Source of the DNA: Lineus longissimus
Taxonomy: Eukaryota; Nemertea; Pilidiophora; Heteronemertea; Lineidae
Direction: 5' to 3'
Assembly (NCBI RefSeq): GCF_910592395.1
Contig: NC_088314.1
Coordinates: forward strand, 21,040,070 to 21,091,069
Length of the DNA stretch: 51,000 bases
The position numbers were made by a program, and so were the translations under genes. Under the pieces are notes generated by a model. It saw only the letters and a program-made list of their open reading frames with translations, ran no database searches and was not told the origin of the DNA. The first letter of the stretch is position 1. Each line of letters begins with the position of its first letter. Below are positions 22,252 to 33,200 of the stretch, one piece after another.

Positions 22252-22482
22252 AAAAAAAAAGAGGTTGCGCCAGTAATTGTGGTATTGTTGTTAATAACAC
22301 CCTTTTATGTATTGTTGTAATTGCCCTAATACTATTTGTGTATGCATGTACATGTATGTATGTTAGGCCACTCTAAGTTCAGCCCTACGACTGGTTGGTC
22401 ATGTGCTTATTTTGTCTCACATTAAAGTTGCGTTGGATTGGATATCGGTGTTGCTTTGTCGTTGTGTTCTACCCTAACTGGC
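22252..22482 (+). mobile_element. Candidate polypurine tract and 3' LTR of the retroelement
   Basis: A polypurine tract AAAAAAAAAGAGG at 22252-22264 follows the Pol fragment, as expected just before a 3' LTR. The next about 215 bases contain ATTAAA at 22421 and end in TTCTACCCTAAC just before the array resumes. The mate LTR is not present as a full copy, so LTR limits cannot be confirmed from this window. Confidence 0.45.
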
Positions 22483-25400
22483 ACTAGCGTCTCTACCTTA
22501 TCTCCCCTAGCATCTCTACCTTGTCTCCCCTAGCGTCTCTACCTTGTCTCCCCTAGCGTCTCTACCTTGTCTCCCCTAGCGTCTCTACCTTGTCTCCCCT
22601 AGCGTCTCTACCTTGTCTCCCCTAGCGTCTCTACTTTGTCTCCACCAGCGCCGCCAAATTGGCTACCTTAGCGTCTCTACCTTGTCTCCCCATGCGTCTC
22701 TACCTTGTCTCCCCTAGCGTCTCTACCTTGTCTCCCCTAGCGTCTCTACCTTGTCTCTACCTTGTCTCCCCAAGCGTCTCTACCTTGTCTCCCCTAGCGT
22801 CTCTACCTTGTCTCCCCTAGCGTCTCCACTTTGTCTCCCCTAGCGTCTCTACCTTGTCTCTACCTTGTTTCCCCTAGCATCTCTACCTTGTCTCCCCTAG
22901 CGTCTCTACCTTGTCTCCCCTAGCGTCTCTACCTTATCTCCCCTAGCATCTCTACCTTGTCTCCCCTAGCGTCTCTACCTTGTCTCCCCTAGCGTCTCTA
23001 CCTTGTCTCCCCTAGCGTCTCTACCTTGTCTCCCCTAGCGTCTCCACCTTGTCTCCCCTAGTGTCTCCACCTTGTCTCCCCTAGCGTCTCTACCTTGTCT
23101 CCCCTAGCGTCTCTACCTTGTCTCCCCATGCGTCTCTACCTTGTCTCCCCTAGCGTCTCCACCTTGTCTCCCCTAGCATCTCTACCTTGTCTCCCCTAGT
23201 GTCTCCACCTTGTCTCCCCTAGCGTCTCTACCTTGTCTCCCCTAGCATCTCTACCTTGTCTCCCCTAGCGTCTCTACCTTGTCTCCCCTAGCGTCTCCAC
23301 CTTGTCTCCCCTAGTGTCTCCACCTTGTCTCCCCTAGCGTCTCTACCTTGTCTCCCCTAGCGTCTCCACTTTGTCTCCCCTAGCGTCTCTACCTTGTCTC
23401 CCCTAGCGTCTCTACCTTGTCTCCCCTAGCGTCTCTACCTTGTCTCCCCTAGCGTCTCTACCTTGTCTCCCCTAGCGTCTCTTCCTTGTCTACCCTAGCG
23501 TCTCTACCTTGTCTCCCCTAGCGTCTGTACCTTGTCTCCCCTAGCGTCTCTACCTTGTCTCCCCTAGCGTCTCTACCTTGTCTCCCCTAGCGTCTCTACC
23601 TTGTCTCCCCTAGCGTCTGTACCTTGTCTCCCCTAGCGTCTCTACCTTGTCTACCCTAGCGTCTCTACCTTGTCTCCCCTAGCGTCTGTACCTTGTCTCC
23701 CCTAGCGTCTCTACCTTGTCTCACCTAGCGTCTCTACCTTATCTCCCCTAGCGTCTCTACCTTGTCTCCCCTAGCGTCTCTACCTTGTCTCCCCTAGCGT
23801 CTCTACCTTGTCTACCCTAGCGTCTCTACCTTGTCTCCCCTAGCGTCTCTACCTTGTCTCCCCTAGCGTCTCTTCCTTGTCTCCCCTAGCGTCTCTTCCT
23901 TGTCTCCCCTAGCATCTCCACCTTGTCTCCCCTAGCATCTCTACCTTGTCTCCCCTAGCGTCTCTTCCTTGTCTCCCCTAGCATCTCCACCTTGTCTCCC
24001 CTAGCGTCTCTACCTTGTCTCCCCTAGCGTCTCTTCTTTGTCTCCCCTAGCATCTCTACCTTGTCTCCCCTAGCGTCTCCACCTTGTCTCCCCTAGCATC
24101 TCTACCTTGTCTCCCCTAGTGTCTCCACCTTGTCTCCCCTAGCGTCTCTACCTTGTCTCCCCTAGCATCTCTACCTTGTCTCCCCTAGCGTCTCTACCTT
24201 GTCTCCCCTAGCGTCTCCACCTTGTCTCCCCTAGTGTCTCCACCTTGTCTCCCCTAGCGTCTCTACCTTGTCTCCCCTAGCGTCTCCACTTTGTCTCCCC
24301 TAGCGTCTCTACCTTGTCTCCCCTAGCGTCTCTACCTTGTCTCCCCTAGCGTCTCTACCTTGTCTCCCCTAGCGTCTCTACCTTGTCTCCCCTAGCGTCT
24401 CTTCCTTGTCTACCCTAGCGTCTCTACCTTGTCTCCCCTAGCGTCTGTACCTTGTCTCCCCTAGCGTCTCTACCTTGTCTCCCCTAGCGTCTCTACCTTG
24501 TCTCCCCTAGCGTCTCTACCTTGTCTCCCCTAGCGTCTCTACCTTGTCTCCCCTAGCGTCTCTACCTTGTCTACCCTAGCGTCTCTACCTTGTCTCCCCT
24601 AGCGTCTGTACCTTGTCTCCCCTAGCGTCTCTACCTTGTCTCACCTAGCGTCTCTACCTTATCTCCCCTAGCGTCTCTACCTTGTCTCCCCTAGCGTCTC
24701 TACCTTGTCTCCCCTAGCGTCTCTACCTTGTCTACCCTAGCGTCTCTACCTTGTCTCCCCTAGCGTCTCTACCTTGTCTCCCCTAGCGTCTCTTCCTTGT
24801 CTCCCCTAGCGTCTCTTCCTTGTCTCCCCTAGCATCTCCACCTTGTCTCCCCTAGCATCTCTACCTTGTCTCCCCTAGCGTCTCTTCCTTGTCTCCCCTA
24901 GCATCTCCACCTTGTCTCCCCTAGCGTCTCTACCTTGTCTCCCCTAGCGTCTCTTCCTTGTCTCCCCTAGCATCTCTACCTTGTCTCCCCTAGCGTCTCT
25001 TCCTTGTCTCCCCTAGCATCTCCACCTTGTCTCCCCTAGCGTCTCTACCTTGTCTCCCCTAGCGTCTCCACCTTGTCTCCCCTAGCGTCTCTACATTGTC
25101 TCCCCTAGCGTCTCTACCTTGTCTACCCTAGCGTCTCTTCCTTGTCTCCCCTAGCGTCTCTTCCTTGTCTACCCTAGCGTCTCCACCTTGTCTCCCCTAG
25201 CGTCTCCACCTTGTCTCCCCTAGCATCTCTACCTTGTCTCCCCTAGCATCTCTACCTTGTCTCCCCTAGCGTCTCTTCCTTGTCTACCCTAGCGTCTCCA
25301 CCTTGTCTCCCCTAGCGTCTCTACCTTGTCTCCCCTAGCGTCTCTACCTTGTCTCCCCTAGCGTCTCTTCCTTGTCTCCCCTAGCGTCTCTACCTTGTCT

Positions 25401-26464
25401 CCCCTAGCATCTCTACCTTGTCTCCCCTAGCATCTCTACCTTGTCTCCCCTAGCGTCTCTTCCTTGTCTACCCTAGCGTCTCTACCTTGTCTCCCCTAGC
25501 GTCTCTACCTTGTCTCCCCTAGCGTCTCCACCTTGTCTCCCCTAGCGTCTCCACCTTGTCTCCCCTAGCGTCTCTACCTTGTCTCCCCTAGCGTCTCCAC
25601 TTTGTCTCCCCTAGCGTCTCTACCTTGTCTCCCCTAGCGTCTCTTCCTTGTCTCCCCTAGCCTCTCTACCTTGTCTCCCCTAGCGTCTCCACCTCTTTTC
25701 CCCTATCATCCACCTTGTCTCCCCTAGCGTCTCTACCTTGTCTCCCCTAGCGTCTCTACCTTGTCTCCCCTAGCGTCTCTACCTTGTCTACCCAAGCGTC
25801 TCTACCTTGTCTCCCCTAGCGTCTCTACCTTGTCTCCCCTAGCGTCTCTTCCTTGTCTCCCCTAGCGTCTCTACCTTGTCTCCCCTAGCGTCTCTACCTT
25901 GTCTCCCCTAGCGTCTCTACCTTGTCTCCCCTAGCGTCTCTACCTTGTCTCCCCTAGCGTCTCTACCTTGTCTCCCCTAGCGTCTCTACCTTGTCTCTAC
26001 CTTGTCTCCCCAAGCGTCTCTACCTTGTCTCCCCTAGCGTCTCTACCTTGTCTCCCCTAGCGTCTCTACCTTGTCTCCCCTAGCGTCTCTACCTTGTCTC
26101 CCCTAGCGTCTCCACCTCTTTTCCCCTATCATCCACCTTGTCTCCCCTAGCCTCTCTACCTTGTCTCCCCTAGCGTCTACACCTCTTTTCCCCTATCATC
26201 CACCTTGTCTCCCCTAGCGTCTCCACCTTGTCTCCCCTAGCGTCTCCACCTTGTCTCCCCTAGCGTCTCTACCTTTTCCCCCTTAGCGTCTCTACCTCGT
26301 CTCCCCAAGTGTCTCCACCTTGTCTCCCCTAGCATCTCTACCTTGTCTCCCCAAGGGTCTCCTCCTAGTCTATCCTAGTGTCTCCCCTTGCGTCTCCACC
26401 TCCTTTCCCCTATCATCCACCTTGCCTTCCCTGGCGTCTCCCTTAGCCTCTTCACCTTGTCTCG
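22483..26464. repeat. 23-bp satellite-like array, right block (about 172 units)
   Basis: Same unit as the left block. It resumes mid-unit (CTAGCGTCTCTACC) after the retroelement. The leader AGCGCCGCCAAATTGGCTAC appears again near 22649, and the order of variants around it matches that around 18449, so the two blocks share a long duplicated segment. A block of 40 units (about 23135-24073) is repeated almost without change at about 24055-24993. Near the right end, units become irregular (CCTCTTTTCCCCTATCATCC at 25693, 26115, 26183 and 26401) and the array decays by 26464. Confidence 0.97.
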
Positions 26465-29070
26465 GTCAATGGTACAAAGGTCATAATACGAGCCGAGTAT
26501 GAAAAACACTAAATGAAAGCGTGGGTTGAAACGTAAAGAAGGCCTACCGGTACATGAGCCCAAATTGAGCTCTTTTCGATTGATGGTGCAGGTTCATGAG
26601 TCTGTAAATGATCAGACTGAACTCGACTGAGTAGCCCTCTATTCACTTATCCATTCACCATGTCCGATATAGCACTAATAGGGATTAGATATATGTGTCA
26701 TAACAGCATTTGTTATCTCGCCAGGTCTGGTTGTGACAGTATCTGTAATCTCATCAGGTCTGATTGATTTCTCAATTCCTTGGTGACTTTTTCTTTTGTC
26801 TGTCCGGGTAATGCATGCAGCTAGTTATTAAACCGTTCTTTTAATCTTTAGTGTCGTTTTTATGACATCGTTGATGTTTGTTTTAATGAGGCGATGCGAC
26901 CTGTCATGACAGGAAGAGGAAAGATAAAAAACACTGTCATTTCTGGGATATCATTTCAAGATTTTTCTGACCGTAAGTTGAGTGGGAGTAATATAAAGAC
27001 CGGATTCCAGCCAGCCAGGGTTGGACCAAGCTCGTTCGTGCTCATACGGGCCATGGTTGGCCCAGTTGCAGCAAGACATTGGGGAGGGGGTAGGTCAGAT
27101 GAGGACCGAGGCTTGCCAGAGAAAGTATGCCATCACGGCCAGGTTGTATTCCCAAGACCAGGGTTGGGCCATGTGCCAGTTAATCTGGAACACGGTTGGC
27201 ATGCCTGGTCACACACAGGGCTGACCAAAAGGTGAGGGTCCCCAAAAGGCCAGTCGGACTTCCACCAGGGTGCAATGGTAGTCATCTCCAGTGAAACAAC
27301 CCTGAAAATTCTAATTTACCATAAATGAAAAATACCCGAGATTTGTACTTGAGTGAAACAAACAATGGTGTGGTGCCGAAAATTAAAATAAGACAAGCTG
27401 CCTGCATCTTAAACACATAGGTTATACAAAATATGACGCATTTTTCTTTCTTGACTTGCTGTATGGCATGTATATGTATTTCTTATACAAACAAACTGGT
27501 GAATTCCCAATGCATTTTTTTAAACAGGTTCTTGCAAATGCAATGAGACTTTAGAGCACCATATCTATTCTGGATGTGCCCTCCCCTTGATAGCTCGCCA
27601 TGTTGCCTGAGGTTGGTTGTTCCATTGTCCGTCCTTGTGAGATGATTACCATGGTACAACCAAGTCAGTTGTCTTGTATCACCCATGTAGAACGCAAGTG
27701 TAATGTTGTCTTCTACAGCTGAGACCCTTTGAAGGTTGTGTCAATGTCTTCCCAACCTGACCAGATAACCAGCTGGAAGATTTTGGTTGTCACGTAGGCC
27801 AAGTAGGCTGTCCTGTCGTCTCGAAAGTTTATTAGTGTTAACCTTGGTGTAATTTCTAGGTTGTGTCAAGGTCTTCCCAACCTGACCAGATAACCAGCTG
27901 GCAGAGGGTAGTTGTTTCAAAGTTTTTAGGTTGTGTCAAGGCCTTTACAATCTGAATAGATAAGCAGCTGGCAGTGGTTGATTGTTTCGACATCCCACAA
28001 ACAGAAAGATATTGGGATTTCACCAATTGCCTGTACCATGAGTTGGGTTGGGGAGTTCCTGGGCTGTTAAGAACTCACCCAATATAAAGGCTAGATGCCA
28101 ATCGTACATCATCAACAACCTGATTCAGTAACGGGCTTAATGTTTCGTACAATACACACGTGATAAAGGCCAGATGCCAATGGTATACATACTACGATTG
28201 TATGGAGGATACTACATTGCTCTCGTGGTAGCTGCGGTTCCCAAAGTTTGTCTGGGTTAGTTTTTCAATTGATGAACCAGTTCTTGTTCTCCTTATAACT
28301 TTTCGTTGTGTGGAGAGGTTCGTGAAGATACAATGGCGCAGAATACCTGCAACAAATGAATACCTGCAAGTGGATTTTAAACTCAATCATCCTTGCTGAG
28401 ACTGGGAGCGTTCCCAGTGTAACTTGCGTAGTGTCGGCGTAACGTGGAAAATCTTCTTCTGTCAGCACATAGTTCGAGGTGGACTGTTTTGTCAACGCTG
28501 CAGTGGCTCGATGGTCTTCTTAAGACGGCCATTCAGAATATGCTCGTTGTTTGAGAGAAGAGCAATGAGATTGATATAATAATGATAATGGAAAGAAGTA
28601 GCAAATCAACGAAAAACAAATCTAACGTATTTCATCTGTATTCATCAATGGATTTTTACGTACAAATTAAAGGCACAGAGTAATATATGTTGATTAAATA
28701 GTTTCCAACGACAGCCCACTGTGACAACTGATAAAGTCACATTAAGTTTACATTTCTCCAATGTCATAACAATTTGTTTTCATAAGATAATGGCCATTCC
28801 ATTTCTGGTCTGACTTGACGATTCACAGACACGCTACTCTTATTTCATCAATCAAATTCCCCATTCACTGCCCATTTTGAGACAAAGCACGTTATGACAG
28901 ACATTGCAATAAAGTACAAATTCATGAACTTGAGCATGAAACTGGCAGTAAAAGTTGGCTCTATCAGGTTAGAAAAAATGCCTGTCTTTTAAACTTATCT
29001 GAGGGCTGAACTACGCACAGAAAGTATATAAAATTTGTGCTCATCTGGGATCAACTTCACAAACGCAAAC
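26465..29070. other. Non-coding stretch downstream of the kinase gene
   Basis: No coding exon recognised. Three degenerate copies of GGTTGTGTCAAGGTCTTCCC occur at about 27733, 27859 and 27929, each followed by a CAGATAACCAGCTGG-like segment. AAGGCCAGATGCCAAT-like sequence occurs near 28085 and 28165. No convincing - strand polyadenylation site for the kinase gene was identified. Confidence 0.4.
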
Positions 29071-29808
29071 ACATTCCTGGTATCAGAAACTGTGCTCTTC
29101 ACAGCAGGTCCAACACACTCCTGGTATCAGAAACTGTGCTTATCACAGCAGGTCCAACACATTCCTGGTATCAGAAACTGTGCTCATCACAGCAGGTCCA
29201 ACACACTCCTGGTATCAGAAACTGTGCTCTTCACAGCAGTTCCAACACACTCCTGGTATCAGAAACTGTGCTTATCACAGCAGGTCCAACACATTCCTGG
29301 TATCAGAAACTGTGCTCTTCACAGCAGGCCCAACACATTCCTGGTATCAGAAACTGTGCTCATCACAGCAGGTCCAACACATTCCTGGTATCAGAAACTG
29401 TGCTCTTCACAGCTGGTTCAACACATTCCTGGTATCAGAAACTGTGCTCATCACAGCAGGTCCAACACATTCCTGGTATCAGAAACTGTGCTCATCACAG
29501 CAGGTCCAACACATTCCTGGTATCAGAAACTGTGCTCATCACAGCTGGTTCAACACATTCTTGGTATCAGAAACTGTGCTCATCACAGCTGGTTCAACAC
29601 ATTCCTGGTATCAGAAACTGTGCTCATCACACCAGGTCCAACACATTCCTGGTATCAGAAACTGTGCTCATCACAGCTGGTTCAACACATTCCTGGTATC
29701 AGAAACTGTGCTCATCACAGCTGGTTCAACACATTCCTGGTATCAGAAACTGTGCTCATCACAGCAGGTCAAACACATTCGTGGTATCAGAAACTGTGCT
29801 CATCATAT
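29071..29808. repeat. 44-bp minisatellite, 17 copies
   Basis: Copies start every 44 bp from 29071 to 29775, each with ACATTCCTGGTATCAGAAAC then TGTGCTCATCACAG. A short inverted repeat CTGTG...CACAG is in every unit. Because 44 is not a multiple of three and no phase has a stop, all three + frames stay open for 218-262 codons; the frames have no other sign of being genes. It lies about 0.3 kb downstream of the kinase stop codon, so it may be in the kinase 3'UTR. Confidence 0.95.
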
Positions 29809-29917
29809 GAGAAACCTGAATAATCATCAGAACTGATGTTCAAAATGTACAAAAACGTATTCATCTGGTCCCAGATATGATAGAAGTCCGCAATATCTGA
29901 AGGGACCAAGGGCATTT

Positions 29918-30130
29918 ACTTCCTGATCAGGAGAAACCCTCACATAACTAAAGTAATTTCCTCCCAATCAGGAAAAACCCTCATGTAGGTAAGGTCATTT
30001 CCTCCCAATCAAGAAACCCTCACGTAGGTAAGGTCATCTCCTCCCATTCAGGAGAAACCCTCATGTAGGTAAGGTCATCTCCTCCCAATCAAGAAACCCT
30101 CACGTAGGTAAGGGCATCTCCTCCCGATCT
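29918..30130 (-). repeat. 39/41-bp repeat copying the kinase stop-codon region, 5 copies
   Basis: On the - strand, the last codons of the kinase gene (GAGGAGATGCCCTTACCT then ACGTGA) are followed by about four further copies of GGGAGGAGATGACCTTACCT with ACATGA, ACGTGA or similar. Spacing alternates 39 and 41 bp (copies at 30121, 30082, 30041, 30002 and 29961 on the + strand). Divergence increases away from the exon. Confidence 0.9.
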
Positions 30131-30264
30131 GGAGTGTCTGTGCGGCAGTATGGGTCCATGTGAACTGGCACGCGTGGCCTAGTCCTTCCTGGCCTCACTG
30201 ACATGTCATGGCTGGTGTGCCCGTAGAACATACAGTCTGTGTCAGGCTGCAGGTCAAGGTACAT
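30100..30264 (-). CDS. Kinase gene, terminal coding exon (C-terminal tail)
   Basis: Acceptor TTTGCAG before 30264; 54 codons and a TGA stop at 30100-30102. It begins [10 protein letters not shown], giving NQMYLDL across the junction, similar to the conserved FGFR tail tyrosine. The last codons (EEMPLPT) are part of the tandem repeat that continues past the stop. Confidence 0.9.
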   Translation of the reverse strand: MYLDLQPDTDCMFYGHTSHDMSVRPGRTRPRVPVHMDPYCRTDTPDREEMPLPT

Positions 30265-33200
30265 CTGCAAACAATTGTTCCATATGAATTAGGTTGAAAA
30301 ATGGTCTGGCACAAATTCAAACAGTAAAAGTCAATTTAAGTAATCTTTCAATTCATAACATTCGGTTTGATGATAAATGTATCAAAGAAATCAGGATAAC
30401 CACGGCTGGTTTTATCTCCGGTGCTTCAATAATTATTCTTTCACCGTGATCTATCCAATAACAAATGACTGTCTCATTGCAGCATATCCACTTATCCACT
30501 CATGAAGGCAATATTTACTTGATTGTGGCAAGCTAGAAGAATCAATCAATCTTGTCAACCAACTCATGGAAGGAATTACTCACTTGGTTTGTGGCAAGCT
30601 GTAGGAGTCGATCTATCTTGTCGACCAACTCTTGGAAGGAAGGTCTGGCTGCGGGATCCTCCCGCCAGCACTGCAGCATTATTGTGTATCTGAAAGAGAA
30701 AAGGGCTTGTTAGACTGTTGCCAAATTCCTGGCACTGGTCATTGTATGCCTCGGGCCACCACCAAATACATCGCTCCCATTTCTATGCCCGACACTGCTA
30801 TTGTAATGAGGCAGTCAATATGCATATGTCAGTTAATTCAAATACACATCTAGGCTCTCATATATAACTCAATGTCACTGTCCCTTTTTGGATGCAGTGC
30901 GGAAATGTAATTGGCAGATTTTCGATTTTTGGTTTTTCATGAATCTTCATGTGGGCATTGACAAGAAACAGCAGGGCAACTGGCATCAAGGGATGTTTAT
31001 GTGGGCATTGACAAGACACAGCAGGGCAACTGGCATCAAAGGATGTTCATGTGGGCATTGACAAGAAACAGCAGGGCAACTGGCATCAAGGGATGTTCAT
31101 GTGGGCATTGACAAGAAACAGCGGGGCAAGTGGCATCAAGGGATGTTCATGTGGGCATTGACAAGAAACAGCGGGGTAACTGGCATCAAGGAATATAAAA
31201 GGATTAAAAAGGTAATTTAGAGCAGAACTAAAATCATTCTGAAAATGCCATTCAAGGATCTATTTCTCCTTATCGAGTAGGCTTATGGGTTTTCCCTTTT
31301 TAATTACAATTTGTGATACCAAGGTACTTTAGAATGATGATTTCAATGCATTTTCTCTTGGATCAATTGAGCATTGTTCACGTAGTGGATTGATGGGCCA
31401 GGCCTGCTACACAGAGCTGGTATTATTAACTCATTTAAGGGGGCACATACTGCATCTGTTGAATAACAGCAAGCCGTGTAACCCTGTTCTTCTTACATTT
31501 CTTCATCACAGTAGTCAGGACGGGACATCCTATAACCAGTCTTTAACATCTCATACACCTGTTCAACCGGGATGCCCGGATAAGGCACTGCTCCCAGCGT
31601 TGCTATCTCCCATAGCAACACCCCATATGACCAGACATCGCTCTTGGTGGTGTACTGACCGCTCAGTAATGCTTCTGGACTCATCCATTTGAATGGCACT
31701 CGACCCTTGATTAAAGAGGCAAAACACAATAAACCCTTGAGGAGTGCGTCAAACCATCACATGAAAAACTTGATTGACGAAGCCCTCACAACACGCCACA
31801 TGTCCTCTCTTGACATGGTCGCTCACCTATACATACAATAATTCATTCTCGTCGGTTAAGCAAAAGCTGTTCAAATAGTATTTATCACTGAGCAATGATC
31901 TGTGACCACCACGAATCTACGATCTGACTTCGAGAAAAAAGAAAGAGAGGAATCTACTGTTACCTTGGATTCCTTAAAGTAATACCCGTTTTCATACACC
32001 TCTCTCGCCAGTCCGAAATCGGAGACTTTAGCAATGAGGTTCTCATCCAGCAGGACATTCCTGGCAGCAAGATCACGATGGATGCACTGCAACATAAACA
32101 CATAATTTCCCAAATTATACAAACTGTTTATGTTCAACCCTTTTGGCCTCTCTTTCTCTAACCACACTGTTTAATATGCAGTGTTCAACTCATATTGAAC
32201 ATGAACTTTTCGGTCTCTCTTTCTCAAAGCGGACTGTTTAAGCAGTGTTCAACTCATATTGAACATGGACTTTTCGGTCTCTCTTTCTCAAAGTGGACTG
32301 TTTAAGCAGTGTTCAACTCATATTGAACATGAACTTTTCGGTCTCTCTTTCTCAAAGCGGACTGTTTAAGCAGTGTTCAACTCATATTGAACATGGACTT
32401 TTGGGTCTCTTTCTCAAAGCGGACTGTTTAAGCAGTGTTCAACTCATATTGAACATGAACTTTTCGGTCTCTCTTTCTCAAAGTGGACTGTTTAAGCAGT
32501 GTTCAACTCATATTGAACATGAACTTTTCTTCCTCTTTCTCAAACCGGACTAATGCACACTAGGATTAGAAAAAGCAATGGCAGATAAAGGGGGTACGTG
32601 GGGCTTGCTCACTTTTTGTCAGAGAGTAACAATTTTTCAGGCACCTCTCTAGACATATTTGGTCACAGTCCTCCCTCAAGGATTAATTGCACTCTGGTTT
32701 CTAACATCTTTGTCTGTACCTACATAACATAGAGTCAAGTAATATTTTTATAGGAAAAAGAGTTCGCACATTAAACTCTTGAAAATAAGTTTTAGTTCTA
32801 CCCAAATAAATTACCTTCACTTTAGCAAGATGTGACATCCCTTTTGCAATTTGCCAAGCTATTGAAATAAGTTCCTGATCCTGCATGATGGTATACTTCC
32901 TGCTAGACCGTGTTATGACCGTCCCCTCCTCTGTCCCGACCACCACATCAGCATACTCTGTGCCTTTCTCGTCTCTCTTGTCTTTAATATAATTCAGTAA
33001 GTTACCATTTTCTGCGTACTCCATTACAATCATCAGGCGACCTGCAAGTTAGAAGGATACTAGCACTAGAGTGTGGGATGGGTTCAATTGGTTACCCTTT
33101 TCTGCGTACTCCATTACAATCATCAGTCGACCTACCGTCCCATGCTGATCACATTAGGGTTCCGTCCTACGTACCTGATTGTGTACAAGGCCCTACCAGA

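Larger units (their letters stand above)
20325..22482. mobile_element. Rearranged LTR-retroelement remnant inside the 23-bp array
   Basis: About 2.16 kb of non-satellite DNA interrupts the array. It holds a Gag-protease fragment on the - strand and an integrase C-terminal fragment on the + strand, in divergent arrangement and meeting near 21440-21540. A 13-bp motif TACCCTAACTGGC is present near both ends in inverted orientation (20369-20381 on -, 22470-22482 on +). In LTR elements such a motif would span the LTR end and primer-binding site. The left array stops at GTCTCCC and the right one resumes at CTAGCG, which together make exactly one unbroken unit. Confidence 0.75.

Noticed and set aside
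17331-26464. Possibility that the 23-bp array is a CRISPR array
   Set aside because: Units are contiguous without unique spacers, and the context is an intron-containing animal genome.
29035-29836. Three overlapping + strand frames of 218-262 codons
   Set aside because: They are the same 44-bp repeat read in three registers; no start context, no domain, no splice structure.
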